Assembly (NCBI GenBank): GCA_947499555.1
Contig: CANMOU010000002.1
Location: 259,001-323,000 of the forward strand
Length of the DNA: 64,000 nt
From: an uncultured Roseovarius sp.
GTDB taxonomy: Bacteria; Pseudomonadota; Alphaproteobacteria; Rhodobacterales; Rhodobacteraceae
Direction of reading: 5' to 3'
Every line of letters starts with the position of its first letter. Within the stretch, counting starts at the first letter, position 1. Made by a program: the position numbers and the translations under genes. Shown in pieces: positions 56,002-62,581 of the stretch. The notes below the pieces were generated by a model. That model searched no databases. It saw only the letters and a program-made list of their open reading frames with translations, and was not told the origin of the DNA.

Positions 56002-56691
56002 ATGTTTAAGCAATTCTTTACGCTGGCACGTGGACGCTCTGAAGATATGGCCATCTCGATCATGGATGCGAATGCGCTTACCATCCTGCGGCAGCAACTC
56101 CGTGATGCGGCACGTGGTGTCGAGAAAACCCGCAAGGCTCTCGCGGTCATCATGGCTTATTCAGAGCGTGAAAAGGCCTCTCTGGAAAAGATGGAAACGC
56201 AGATCACAGATCTTGAGGCACGGGCTTTGGAGGCCCTTGAAAAAGATCATGAAGATCTCGCTCTGGACGCGTCAGAGGCGATTGCCAATCTTGAAGCCGA
56301 AGCCGACGCAACACGAAACACGGTTTCTCGATACGCCTCTGAAATCGCCCGTCTGCGCATTTGTCTGAAAGACAGCGAAGCCCAGCTGATAGACCTAAAG
56401 CGCGGATTGCGTTTGGCAGAAGCCAATGAACGCGCGATCAAATTGCGCGGGGCCTTGCCCGACATGGCCACAACAGATCTCGAGGATGCGGCGGAGACGC
56501 TCAAACGACTGCAAGCTCGGCAGGAACAAGCAACTGCAACAGCCGATGCGATGGTACAGCTTTCCACACAAACGCATGCAGGTTCCCTCGAAGATCGGCT
56601 GGCTTCTGCCGGATGCGGGGTGCCAAGACAAAGTGACGCTGCAACTGTTCTTGCCCGCCTGAAGGCAGCGCGAAAATCCAACAAAGCCTGA
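56002..56691 (+). CDS. PspA/IM30 family protein
   Basis: The protein has 229 residues and is almost entirely predicted helix and coiled coil with high Glu/Ala/Lys/Arg content. It starts FKQFFTLARGRSEDMAISIMD, comparable with the N-terminal amphipathic region of PspA proteins, and has heptad-like runs to about residue 190. PspA/IM30 proteins bind damaged inner membrane and assemble into scaffolds. AGGA lies 7 bases before the ATG. The next gene, 32 bases downstream, encodes a small membrane protein and is probably co-transcribed. Confidence 0.82.
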   Translation: MFKQFFTLARGRSEDMAISIMDANALTILRQQLRDAARGVEKTRKALAVIMAYSEREKASLEKMETQITDLEARALEALEKDHEDLALDASEAIANLEAEADATRNTVSRYASEIARLRICLKDSEAQLIDLKRGLRLAEANERAIKLRGALPDMATTDLEDAAETLKRLQARQEQATATADAMVQLSTQTHAGSLEDRLASAGCGVPRQSDAATVLARLKAARKSNKA

Positions 56692-56723
56692 CAGATCATT
56701 TTCAAACCAGAAAGATTATTCCA

Positions 56724-57005
56724 ATGAACGCTTATATCGACAAACCCTCACAGGCCTGGTCGCTTTTTACGTATTTTCAATTCGCCGTTGCGGCATGCAT
56801 GATGGCCGGCGGCATCTACTTCCTTGATGCAACCTTCGCCGCAAAAGGTTTCTATGCGATGTCGGCCATCATGCTTGTCAGTTCCACCGCCGGGATTACG
56901 AAAGCCATTCGCGACGCCGAAGAAAGCACACGTTTGCACAATAAGCTTGAAGACGCCCGGACCGAACGCCTGCTTGCAGAGGTCGGTGAATCCGAAGTCG
57001 CATAA
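56724..57005 (+). CDS. YiaA/YiaB two-helix inner-membrane protein
   Basis: The protein has 93 residues with two hydrophobic helices (FTYFQFAVAACMMAGGIYFL; KGFYAMSAIMLVSSTAGIT) joined by a short turn, then a charged tail (RDAEESTRLHNKLEDARTER). This is the YiaA/YiaB domain, a membrane module of unknown activity. Pairing with a PspA-like gene under a TetR regulator suggests membrane-stress function. A terminator follows. Confidence 0.87.
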   Translation: MNAYIDKPSQAWSLFTYFQFAVAACMMAGGIYFLDATFAAKGFYAMSAIMLVSSTAGITKAIRDAEESTRLHNKLEDARTERLLAEVGESEVA

Positions 57006-57033
57006 GACACCGACCAGCGCATACGAAAACCAT

Positions 57034-57060
57034 GGGGTGGGCTGAACGGCCCGCCCCTTT
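57034..57060 (+). terminator. Terminator after the pspA-yiaA unit
   Basis: A 9-bp stem GGGGTGGGC / GCCCGCCCC, with one T-G wobble pair and a 6-base loop, is followed by TTT 28 bases after the stop codon. It fits an intrinsic terminator with a short T-tract. Confidence 0.65.
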
Positions 57061-57199
57061 GGGCAACCGTCACCCGGAACAGAACGAGCACCACTATTTG
57101 GACACAGAAGACAACCGGTGATCCAATCCCCAACATCCGACCGCCGCGCAACGCTCGACCGCTTTACCTTGTGCTCTTTGCTGTCCTGTTTTGGCACAC

Positions 57200-57243
57200 A
57201 CCGACGCGATACCGACGTAATACCGACGCGATACCGACGTGAC
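57200..57243. repeat. Four tandem 11-bp repeats (ACCGACGYRAT)
   Basis: Four head-to-tail units follow each other without spacers: ACCGACGCGAT, ACCGACGTAAT, ACCGACGCGAT, ACCGACGTGAC. Units 1 and 3 are identical. The 11-bp period equals about one helical turn, so the copies face the same side of the DNA. They lie in a gene-free stretch between the pspA-yiaA terminator and the transposon. Confidence 0.9.
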
Positions 57244-57366
57244 GATCCCAGCAAAATAAGGCCGTTAACCATGATTCGGGGAAAATGGACCGCCGCACAG
57301 ACGTCGGATTCAGACCCAAAAAGCCCGAAATCCGGCTCTGCGCGCCGATTGACCGCGAAAAACAGC

Positions 57367-57374
57367 CAAAAACC
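57367..57374. repeat. Target-site duplication, left copy (CAAAAACC)
   Basis: These 8 bases directly before the left end of the transposon are repeated exactly at 61178-61185 directly after its right end. IS1-family transposition commonly duplicates 8 or 9 target bases. Confidence 0.92.
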
Positions 57375-57394
57375 GGTAGTGTCTCACTCTGAAA
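57375..57394 (+). repeat. Left terminal inverted repeat of the IS1-type transposon
   Basis: The sequence GGTAGTGTCTCACTCTGAAA matches the reverse complement of 61158-61177 at 19 of 20 positions; only base 15 differs (C versus T). Confidence 0.93.
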
Positions 57395-57435
57395 TGGGCA
57401 AATTCTAGAATTTTCGCTCTTTAACACCCATGTTA

Positions 57436-57451
57436 TGCTTAGCGACAAGCA
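57436..57451. promoter_or_regulatory. Shared operator-like motif upstream of cargo operon
   Basis: TGCTTAGCGACAAGCA is an imperfect palindrome (TGCTT-N6-AAGCA), 15 bases before the first cargo gene and overlapping a -10-like TATGCT at 57434-57439. The same 14-base core appears inverted at 59623-59636 before the transposase gene. It is a likely binding site for the element's own XRE protein. Confidence 0.6.
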
Positions 57452-57466
57452 ACAGAGGAGCAAAAT

Positions 57467-57640
57467 ATGGGCTTAGAGAAGAATCAGATGATTGAAGCCG
57501 AAGAGGCGCGATACAATGCTGCAAAGCAAAGAGGGTGCAGATGTGTGTATTGCCACGGCGTCATTCCTTTTGGTGAAGAAGTCGCTGGACATTCGGATGT
57601 CTGCGGACATTGCCACAATACAGTCACTAAGGAAGACTAA
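57467..57640 (+). CDS. Small zinc-ribbon-like protein
   Basis: The protein has 57 residues. Cysteine pairs CRCVYCHG near residue 24 and VCGHCHN near residue 46 give four or five cysteines and several histidines, fitting a zinc ribbon. The N-terminal third is helical and charged. AGGAG lies 7 bases before the ATG. The stop overlaps the next start as TAATG, so the two are coupled. It is the first gene of the cargo operon. No specific function is recognised; small zinc ribbons often bind nucleic acid or protein. Confidence 0.75.
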   Translation: MGLEKNQMIEAEEARYNAAKQRGCRCVYCHGVIPFGEEVAGHSDVCGHCHNTVTKED

Positions 57641-57870
57641 TGCCTAAGGGCCCCAAAGGCGAAAAAAGACCCGCTGACGTGATCGGCAATGCTGTGAAGA
57701 TAGCGCAGATCGCAACGGGTGAAATTGAAGATGATGCCGAGGATGATGGCAAAGACCCAGCCGCAAAGGCTCTTGGGTCTAAGGGTGGGAAAGCTCGGGC
57801 GAAGAAGTTAACGCCCGAACAAAGATCAGAGATTGCCAAAAAGGCCGCAAAAAAACGCTGGTCGGAATAA
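57640..57870 (+). CDS. Small basic protein (GGKARA...KKRW type), function unknown
   Basis: The protein has 76 residues. It starts PKGPKGEKRPADVIGNAVKI, has an acidic middle (EIEDDAEDDGKD) and a lysine-rich end SKGGKARAKKLTPEQRSEIA followed by KKAAKKRW. Proteins of this pattern are widespread in alphaproteobacteria as hypothetical or RNA-binding-like proteins, and the SKGGKARA...KKRW end resembles nucleic-acid-binding tails. It is translationally coupled to the zinc-ribbon gene within the transposon. Confidence 0.75.
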   Translation: MPKGPKGEKRPADVIGNAVKIAQIATGEIEDDAEDDGKDPAAKALGSKGGKARAKKLTPEQRSEIAKKAAKKRWSE

Positions 57871-57950
57871 TTTCAGGAATATTTTTCTTCACTTTTGTCG
57901 TGCCACGGTTTATCCTTGGAAATAAGGATTCAAAAACCACAGGCACACTA

Positions 57951-58502
57951 ATGGAAACCGAAATCGAAGAAATTATGGGGCGGATTGAGGGGTACCTTGA
58001 TCCGTTCGACGCGATACTCCGGCATGGCCACGATGTATATGAAAGCTATCCGGCTGAGATCGTGATCGAACACGATGCCAGCGCTCAGGCGCACTGCACT
58101 CATCGACATATTTTGGCGGAAGCCCAGCGTCGCTTCGATGCCGACAACAATGCCAGGCATTTCGAAATTCGCGGCTTAAACGTGTGGCTTCTTGAGCGGG
58201 AAAACGTGATCGTTCGGTTTAAAAAAACTGACTGGAATGGCGTAGCCGCAAACTACCCGACCAGACAAGCGCTTGACTTCGACAGAGGCAATGCGCTTCC
58301 GGGGTTGCCCGAAGAACCAACTCGATTGAATGTCGGATACCTTCTTGATGATCTTGGCGTCGGCTATGAAAGATCTCAAGTTGCGCTACCTGCTGGCAAG
58401 TCAACGATGTGGTGCGCAGCAATTGTTGCATCTGAGGATAGGGAAATCGGCCAGCCGATTTGGCAGGACGTTACTCGGGAACCGCGTTTGAGCGCGGTCT
58501 AA
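57951..58502 (+). CDS. Uncharacterised partner of the XRE-ImmA/IrrE peptidase
   Basis: The protein has 183 residues and I do not recognise a named domain. Visible features are an acidic helical N-terminus (METEIEEIMGRIEGYLDP), a central beta-rich part (VWLLERENVIVRFKKTDWNG; NYPTRQALDFD) and a C-terminal segment PTRLNVGYLLDDLG followed by KSTMWCAAIV. Proteins with the VRFKK...NYPT...LNVGY...WC pattern are, from memory, regularly encoded directly before ImmA/IrrE peptidase genes. The stop is 4 bases before the peptidase start, so they act as one module, perhaps toxin-antitoxin-like. The ATG at 57951 has only a weak AGG; a GTG at 57900 is the alternative. Confidence 0.75.
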   Translation: METEIEEIMGRIEGYLDPFDAILRHGHDVYESYPAEIVIEHDASAQAHCTHRHILAEAQRRFDADNNARHFEIRGLNVWLLERENVIVRFKKTDWNGVAANYPTRQALDFDRGNALPGLPEEPTRLNVGYLLDDLGVGYERSQVALPAGKSTMWCAAIVASEDREIGQPIWQDVTREPRLSAV

Positions 58503-58506
58503 ACCA

Positions 58507-59613
58507 ATGCACACAGAAAAGGTTTTTAATCGCCACATGATGGCGCTCGCCAGGGATTCCGAGGGTGATACCCAGACCGACTTGGCAAGAAAAATGCGGG
58601 TTCAACAGGGTACAATCTCCAAGTATGAATCTGGTTTGCTCGACCCACCAGAAGAATTTGTTGAACTGCTCGCAAAAGAACTCGGCTTTGAAAGCGAGTT
58701 CTTTTATCAGACTGGTCGCCCTTATGGGATGCCGCCGTTTCACTACCGACGCAGGAAGAAGCTTGGGGTCAAAGCGCTCTCCAAGATGATCGCAGAAATG
58801 AATATTCGAAGGATTCATCTGTCAGTTCTTCTTCGGTCATATGACGAACAAAGCAATCGCTACATCCCTGAAATTGATAGAGACGCTTATAGGGGTGGCT
58901 ATGGGCGTGAGTTCACAGTTGAAGATGCAGCTCGCCAAATTCGCGAACAATGGATGGTCCCTGATGGGCCTATTGAAAACGTAGTTGATCTTTTGGAAGA
59001 GAATGGCGGAATTGTCGTTCCTTGCAACTTTGAGAGCGACCTTATCGACGCCGTAAGCCAGAGGGTGGATGGCCTGCCTGTTTTGTTCTTTGTCAACATG
59101 GCTGCGCCGGCTGACCGCATCCGGTATTCCTTGTGTCACGAACTCGGGCACATGGTTCTCCACACAACATCGCTCTTAGACGAAGAGGAAATGGAAGCTG
59201 AGGCGGATAGGTTTGCCGCAGCTTTCTTGCTGCCAGCCCAAGAGTTTCGACGGCAGTTGAAAAAATTCGACTTGCGCCAAGTCGCGCACATGAAGCGCTA
59301 TTGGAAAGTATCCATGCAGGCGATTGCTATGCGGGCCTTCCATATGAAATTAATCACGCCTTACCAAAGGAAGATGTTTTTCATTCAGATGGGAAAACAC
59401 AACTATCGCAAATCGGAACCATACGAACCGCCAAAGGAAGTGCCCAGCAAGATAGCCAGAATGGTGTCCTATTTCCGTAGAAAGCTTGGTTATTCTACTG
59501 CTGAAATTGCGACGGCTCTGGGAGTGTCCACCGCTACCTTCGAACGCATGTATGCATTTGCTGACAACGGGTTTTCTGATCCAGGAAAATCGCACTTACG
59601 CGTAATAAAATGA
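58507..59613 (+). CDS. XRE-family regulator with ImmA/IrrE metallo-endopeptidase domain
   Basis: The protein has 368 residues. An XRE helix-turn-helix covers about residues 8-62 (DTQTDLARKMRVQQGTISKY). The ImmA/IrrE zinc peptidase covers about 120-260, with HELGH at 211-215 and the downstream acidic ligand region EAEADRFAAAFLLP near 230. A second HTH-like stretch lies near residues 320-350 (RKLGYSTAEIATALGVSTAT). ImmA cleaves the repressor of ICEBs1 and IrrE-type proteins cleave DNA-damage repressors; here repressor and protease are one polypeptide. It forms an operon with the 183-residue protein, within the transposon. Confidence 0.9.
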   Translation: MHTEKVFNRHMMALARDSEGDTQTDLARKMRVQQGTISKYESGLLDPPEEFVELLAKELGFESEFFYQTGRPYGMPPFHYRRRKKLGVKALSKMIAEMNIRRIHLSVLLRSYDEQSNRYIPEIDRDAYRGGYGREFTVEDAARQIREQWMVPDGPIENVVDLLEENGGIVVPCNFESDLIDAVSQRVDGLPVLFFVNMAAPADRIRYSLCHELGHMVLHTTSLLDEEEMEAEADRFAAAFLLPAQEFRRQLKKFDLRQVAHMKRYWKVSMQAIAMRAFHMKLITPYQRKMFFIQMGKHNYRKSEPYEPPKEVPSKIARMVSYFRRKLGYSTAEIATALGVSTATFERMYAFADNGFSDPGKSHLRVIK

Positions 59614-59622
59614 ACATTTGAC

Positions 59623-59636
59623 CTTGTCGCTAAGCA
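59623..59636. promoter_or_regulatory. Shared operator-like motif upstream of transposase gene
   Basis: CTTGTCGCTAAGCA is the exact reverse complement of the 14-base core at 57436-57449. It lies between the XRE-ImmA stop and the transposase start, immediately after a -35-like TTGACC (59618-59623), where a bound repressor would block transposase transcription. Confidence 0.6.
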
Positions 59637-59657
59637 AAAAGTTCATATATGGAGGGT

Positions 59658-60554
59658 ATGAGACAATTGCCCACAGAAAAACGCGCCTTGATCCTCCGGC
59701 TTCTTGTTGAAGGAAACTCAATGCGGGCAACGTCTCGCATCGCCGATGTGTCAATCAATACCGTCACCAAGCTCTTGGTGGACGCTGGCAACGCTTGCGC
59801 CGCCTACCACGATGAAACGGTGCGAAATGTGAAGGCTGGCCGCATCGAATGCGATGAAATCTGGTCCTTCTGGTACGCAAAAGCAAAGAACGTCGAGAAA
59901 GCCAAGGCTGCCCCTAAAGGCGCTGGTGACGTATGGACATGGACCGCCATTGATGCCGACAGCAAGATGATCCTGGCTTATGAGATTGGCGACCGCTCAG
60001 CAGAAACCGCATATGACTTCATGCTCAATCTGAGCCGCCGCGTGGAGGGTCACTTTCAACTGACTACTGACGGATTGGGCGCTTACCTTGAGCCGGTTGA
60101 AGAAGTGTTTGGTGGTCAGATCGACTATGCCCAACTCGTAAAGCAATACGGTGAACCAAAAGGCGCGGCCAAACATGAACGCAAGTATTCCCCTGCCGTT
60201 TGCACCGGCACAAAGAAACGGACGATAAGCGGGTCGCCAGTAGAGGAATTTGTCAGCACATCTTATGTGGAGCGTCAAAACCTATCTATGCGCATGGGGA
60301 TGCGTCGGTTCACACGCCTGACCAATGCATTCAGTAAGAAGCTGCAAAATCACCTGTACATGCTGAGCCTGTACTTTGTGCACTATAACTTCGTGCGCAT
60401 TCACAAAACACTCAAAGTTACCCCTGCAATGGCGGCGGGTGTTAGTGACACGCTGCACGACATGGAGTGGATTGTTGGGCTAATTGATGCGCGCGCAACT
60501 AAACCGAAGCGGCCTAAGACATACAAAAAAGGCAAATTGACACGGAAACAGTAA
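59658..60554 (+). CDS. IS1 family transposase (DDE)
   Basis: The protein has 298 residues in one frame. An N-terminal HTH (RATSRIADVSINTVTKLLVD) binds ends; the catalytic triad is visible as Asp66 in RIECDEIWSFWYAKAK, Asp138 in LTTDGLGAYL and Glu205 in SYVERQNLSMRM followed by GMRRFTRLTNAFSKKL. That last segment is typical of single-ORF IS1 relatives. All catalytic residues are intact. GGAGG lies 2 bases before the chosen ATG; an ATG at 59649 is the alternative. The gene sits between cargo modules, not at an element end. Confidence 0.92.
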   Translation: MRQLPTEKRALILRLLVEGNSMRATSRIADVSINTVTKLLVDAGNACAAYHDETVRNVKAGRIECDEIWSFWYAKAKNVEKAKAAPKGAGDVWTWTAIDADSKMILAYEIGDRSAETAYDFMLNLSRRVEGHFQLTTDGLGAYLEPVEEVFGGQIDYAQLVKQYGEPKGAAKHERKYSPAVCTGTKKRTISGSPVEEFVSTSYVERQNLSMRMGMRRFTRLTNAFSKKLQNHLYMLSLYFVHYNFVRIHKTLKVTPAMAAGVSDTLHDMEWIVGLIDARATKPKRPKTYKKGKLTRKQ

Positions 60555-60652
60555 TTCCACGATCTGCGGATTGACGCGATTCCGTGGTCATGGGTATCTT
60601 GCATTCAATTATACATGCTTTAAATGCATGAGGGCAGTGTCTGGAGGGTACT

Positions 60653-60928
60653 ATGAACGACGAACGGCTTATCGAGCTTCGTTTGGACGAAGAGAATGGA
60701 TGCTATTTGGTATCCAGTGATCAATTTCCTTTGCTGAATCTTGTCATTTCCGACAACAGCGTTGCGGAAATCGAAAAATCTGTTTTGCCAGTTCTGAAGG
60801 AAATGGTTGAGTTCCGTGTGCAGGAACCAGTCGAATTGCGCGTTGTAAGCCCATTCGATGGGCGTCCAGGTCAAATGCCACTACCACATGTAATTGCAAG
60901 TCGGACTAAAGTTACTCACGTTGCATGA
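60653..60928 (+). CDS. Small protein, HicB-like (putative antitoxin)
   Basis: The protein has 91 residues. The beginning RLIELRLDEENGCYLVSSDQ and the region NSVAEIEKSVLPVLKEMVEF follow the beta-beta-beta-helix layout of HicB/DUF1902-type partial RNase-H folds. There is no DNA-binding tail. GGAGG lies 6 bases before the ATG, a strong start. It overlaps a second small frame. Assignment as an antitoxin is an inference from shape and from the HicA-like neighbour. Confidence 0.6.
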   Translation: MNDERLIELRLDEENGCYLVSSDQFPLLNLVISDNSVAEIEKSVLPVLKEMVEFRVQEPVELRVVSPFDGRPGQMPLPHVIASRTKVTHVA

Positions 60929-61142
60929 CATTGAACCAGAAGACGCCGCAAAATTCCTAGTTGGATTTGGATATGCGGTGCGCGAAGACGTATCAGAGTA
61001 CTCGCATGGTTATGGCCAGTGGTGGGATTCCGCTACTGGCGGGCCCCTATTTGTCCCTTGGAATAAATCCAACGAAAAAGTGGCGGGGGTCCCGTTCACG
61101 CGTCTTTTGAACGTCCTTTATCGTGACGGAACCGTCTGTTAA
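60894..61142 (+). CDS. Small protein, HicA-like (putative toxin), non-ATG start
   Basis: The frame encodes up to 82 residues. DIEPEDAAKFLVGFGYAVRE, the Ser-His pair in EYSHGYGQWWD, and PLFVPWNKSNEKVAGVPFTR ahead of LLNVLYRDG line up with the HicA pattern (helix, G-S-H, strand, hydrophobic V-P, G-T-L-R-x-I-L). No ATG is available: candidate starts are TTG at 60894 or TTG at 60921, both inside the end of the preceding gene, so translational coupling or frameshifting is needed. The family call is tentative. Confidence 0.5.
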   Translation: MQVGLKLLTLHDIEPEDAAKFLVGFGYAVREDVSEYSHGYGQWWDSATGGPLFVPWNKSNEKVAGVPFTRLLNVLYRDGTVC

Positions 61143-61157
61143 TCGCAAAAAAAGTGT

Positions 61158-61177
61158 TTTCAAAGTGAGACACTACC
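61158..61177 (-). repeat. Right terminal inverted repeat of the IS1-type transposon
   Basis: Read on the minus strand this gives GGTAGTGTCTCACTTTGAAA, differing from the left end at one position. Confidence 0.93.
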
Positions 61178-61185
61178 CAAAAACC
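61178..61185. repeat. Target-site duplication, right copy (CAAAAACC)
   Basis: An exact copy of 57367-57374, directly outside the right end of the transposon. Confidence 0.92.
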
Positions 61186-61292
61186 CGCCGAAAAACCTTA
61201 TTTTCCTACACTATTTGTTGTGTTCAGCCACAAGATACAGTTAACTCTTGCGCAGGAGGCCCAAGAAACGGGCAGTTGAAGGAGACCAGCAA

Positions 61293-61580
61293 ATGGCAAA
61301 ACCTATGACCAAAACGCAGCTCGTGACGGCTCTGGCCGAGGAAATGGGCAGCGACAAGAAATCCGCAAGCGGCGCGCTTGACTCGCTCATCTCGATCATC
61401 ACCAAGGAAGTGTCCGGCGGTGGTGCCGTGACCCTGCCGGGCGTTGGCAAAATCTACTGCCGCGAACGCCCAGCACGCATGGTGCGCAACCCTGCCACAG
61501 GCGAACAGATCCACAAGCCTGCGGACAAGGTCGTGAAGATGACAATCGCCAAGGCCCTCAAAGACAGCGTCAACGGCTGA
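61293..61580 (+). CDS. HU family DNA-binding protein
   Basis: The protein has 95 residues. It has the HU/IHF fold: helical start TKTQLVTALAEEMGSDKKSA, LPGVGKIYCRERPARMVRNP with the DNA-intercalating arm (RNPATGEQI) and VKMTIAKALKDSV at the end. HU bends and compacts DNA. The family hallmark GFG before the arm is replaced by LPGVGKI, as in a divergent HU subgroup. AAGGAG lies 8 bases before the ATG. The transposon inserted 108 bases upstream, so its promoter may be altered or still intact between 61186 and 61292. A terminator follows. Confidence 0.9.
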   Translation: MAKPMTKTQLVTALAEEMGSDKKSASGALDSLISIITKEVSGGGAVTLPGVGKIYCRERPARMVRNPATGEQIHKPADKVVKMTIAKALKDSVNG

Positions 61581-61604
61581 TCTTGTAAAACACATGATTT
61601 TCCG

Positions 61605-61633
61605 AAAGGGTCGCCTCAGTGGCGGCCCTTTTT
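61605..61633 (+). terminator. Rho-independent terminator after HU gene
   Basis: An 11-bp stem (AAAGGGTCGCC / GGCGGCCCTTT, one T-G pair, 5-base loop) ends in a run of T residues, 24 bases after the HU stop codon. Confidence 0.88.
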
Positions 61634-61649
61634 GATTTGGACCTGTGAC

Positions 61650-62519
61650 ATGGATTTGCGTGCGATCTTGATGGGGCTGGCCTTCGCCGTCATGTGGTCA
61701 AGCGCCTTCACCTCCGCCCGTATCATCGTTGCCGCCGCCCCGCCGGTCAGCGCGCTGGCCCTGCGCTTTCTGATCTCCGGTCTCCTGGGCGTTCTCATTG
61801 CCCGTGCGTTGGGTCAGACCTGGCGGCTCACACCGACCCAATGGCGCGCCACGATTATCTTTGGCATCTGTCAGAACGCGCTCTATCTCGGCCTCAACTT
61901 TGTCGCCATGCAAACCGTCGAAGCCTCACTGGCGGCGATCATTGCGTCCACCATGCCGCTTCTGGTCGGTCTGGCCAGTTGGGTTCTCTTCAAGGAACGC
62001 ATCGGTGCCCTGGGGTTCGCAGGGCTTGTGGCCGGTGTCATCGGCGTGGGGATCATCATGGGCTCCCGCTTGCAAGGGGGTGCAGATCTCTACGGCATCG
62101 CTCTCTGTGTCGCCGGTGTCATCGCGCTTACCTTTGCCACGCTGTCGGTGCGCGGGGCCACGTCAGGTGGCAATTTCTTGATGATTGTTGGCCTTCAGAT
62201 GCTGGTCGGAAGTGCCGTCTTGGGCGTTGTGGGCCTCACGACAGAAACACTCGAAGTGACATGGTCCTGGCAACTGATTGCGGCGTTTGCCTACACCACG
62301 CTGATCCCCGGGCTGGCCGCCACGCTGGTCTGGTTCTGGCTGGTCAATCGCATCGGCGCGATCAAGGCCGCGACTTTCCATTTTCTGAACCCGTTTCTCG
62401 GCGTGCTCATCGCCGCACTGATCCTGAGTGAGGCCTTGCGGCTCTGGGACATCGTCGGCGTCGCCATTGTCACACTGGGCATTCTCGCGGTGCAGCTGTC
62501 ACGGCAAAAGGCGCGCTGA
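61650..62519 (+). CDS. EamA/DMT superfamily transporter
   Basis: The protein has 289 residues with ten hydrophobic segments arranged as two EamA repeats (first from AILMGLAFAVMWSSAFTSAR; second from YGIALCVAGVIALTFATLSV). The family exports metabolites such as amino acids or nucleobases, and the substrate here is unknown. The start at 61650 follows the HU terminator closely, so its promoter overlaps or lies within that hairpin region. Confidence 0.9.
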   Translation: MDLRAILMGLAFAVMWSSAFTSARIIVAAAPPVSALALRFLISGLLGVLIARALGQTWRLTPTQWRATIIFGICQNALYLGLNFVAMQTVEASLAAIIASTMPLLVGLASWVLFKERIGALGFAGLVAGVIGVGIIMGSRLQGGADLYGIALCVAGVIALTFATLSVRGATSGGNFLMIVGLQMLVGSAVLGVVGLTTETLEVTWSWQLIAAFAYTTLIPGLAATLVWFWLVNRIGAIKAATFHFLNPFLGVLIAALILSEALRLWDIVGVAIVTLGILAVQLSRQKAR

Positions 62520-62581
62520 GTTTCGAACTACGTCTTCCGGGCTGACCCCGTTATGATGCCGCAAAGGGGGGCCAACAGACC

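Larger units (their letters stand above)
57375..61177. mobile_element. IS1-type transposon with cargo genes (3803 bp)
   Basis: The element begins GGTAGTGTCTCACTCTGAAA and ends with the inverted copy (19 of 20 bases match), bounded by a perfect 8-bp duplication. It encodes an IS1-type DDE transposase and six other reading frames: a zinc-ribbon protein, a basic protein, an uncharacterised protein plus XRE-ImmA peptidase, and a HicB/HicA-like pair. Classical IS1 elements are under 1.2 kb and carry only transposase genes, so this is a cargo-bearing form. The near-identical ends, exact duplication and intact transposase suggest a recent, possibly active insertion. One line of the transposase gene (59701-59760) counts 29 G+C of 60, lower than the typical host genes around it. 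Confidence 0.92.

Noticed and set aside
57200-57243. CRISPR array
   Set aside because: The repeats are 11 bp with no spacers and there are no cas genes in the window.
57375-61177. Composite transposon formed by two IS copies
   Set aside because: There is only one transposase gene and one pair of inverted ends, with the duplication at the outer limits, so it is a single unit.
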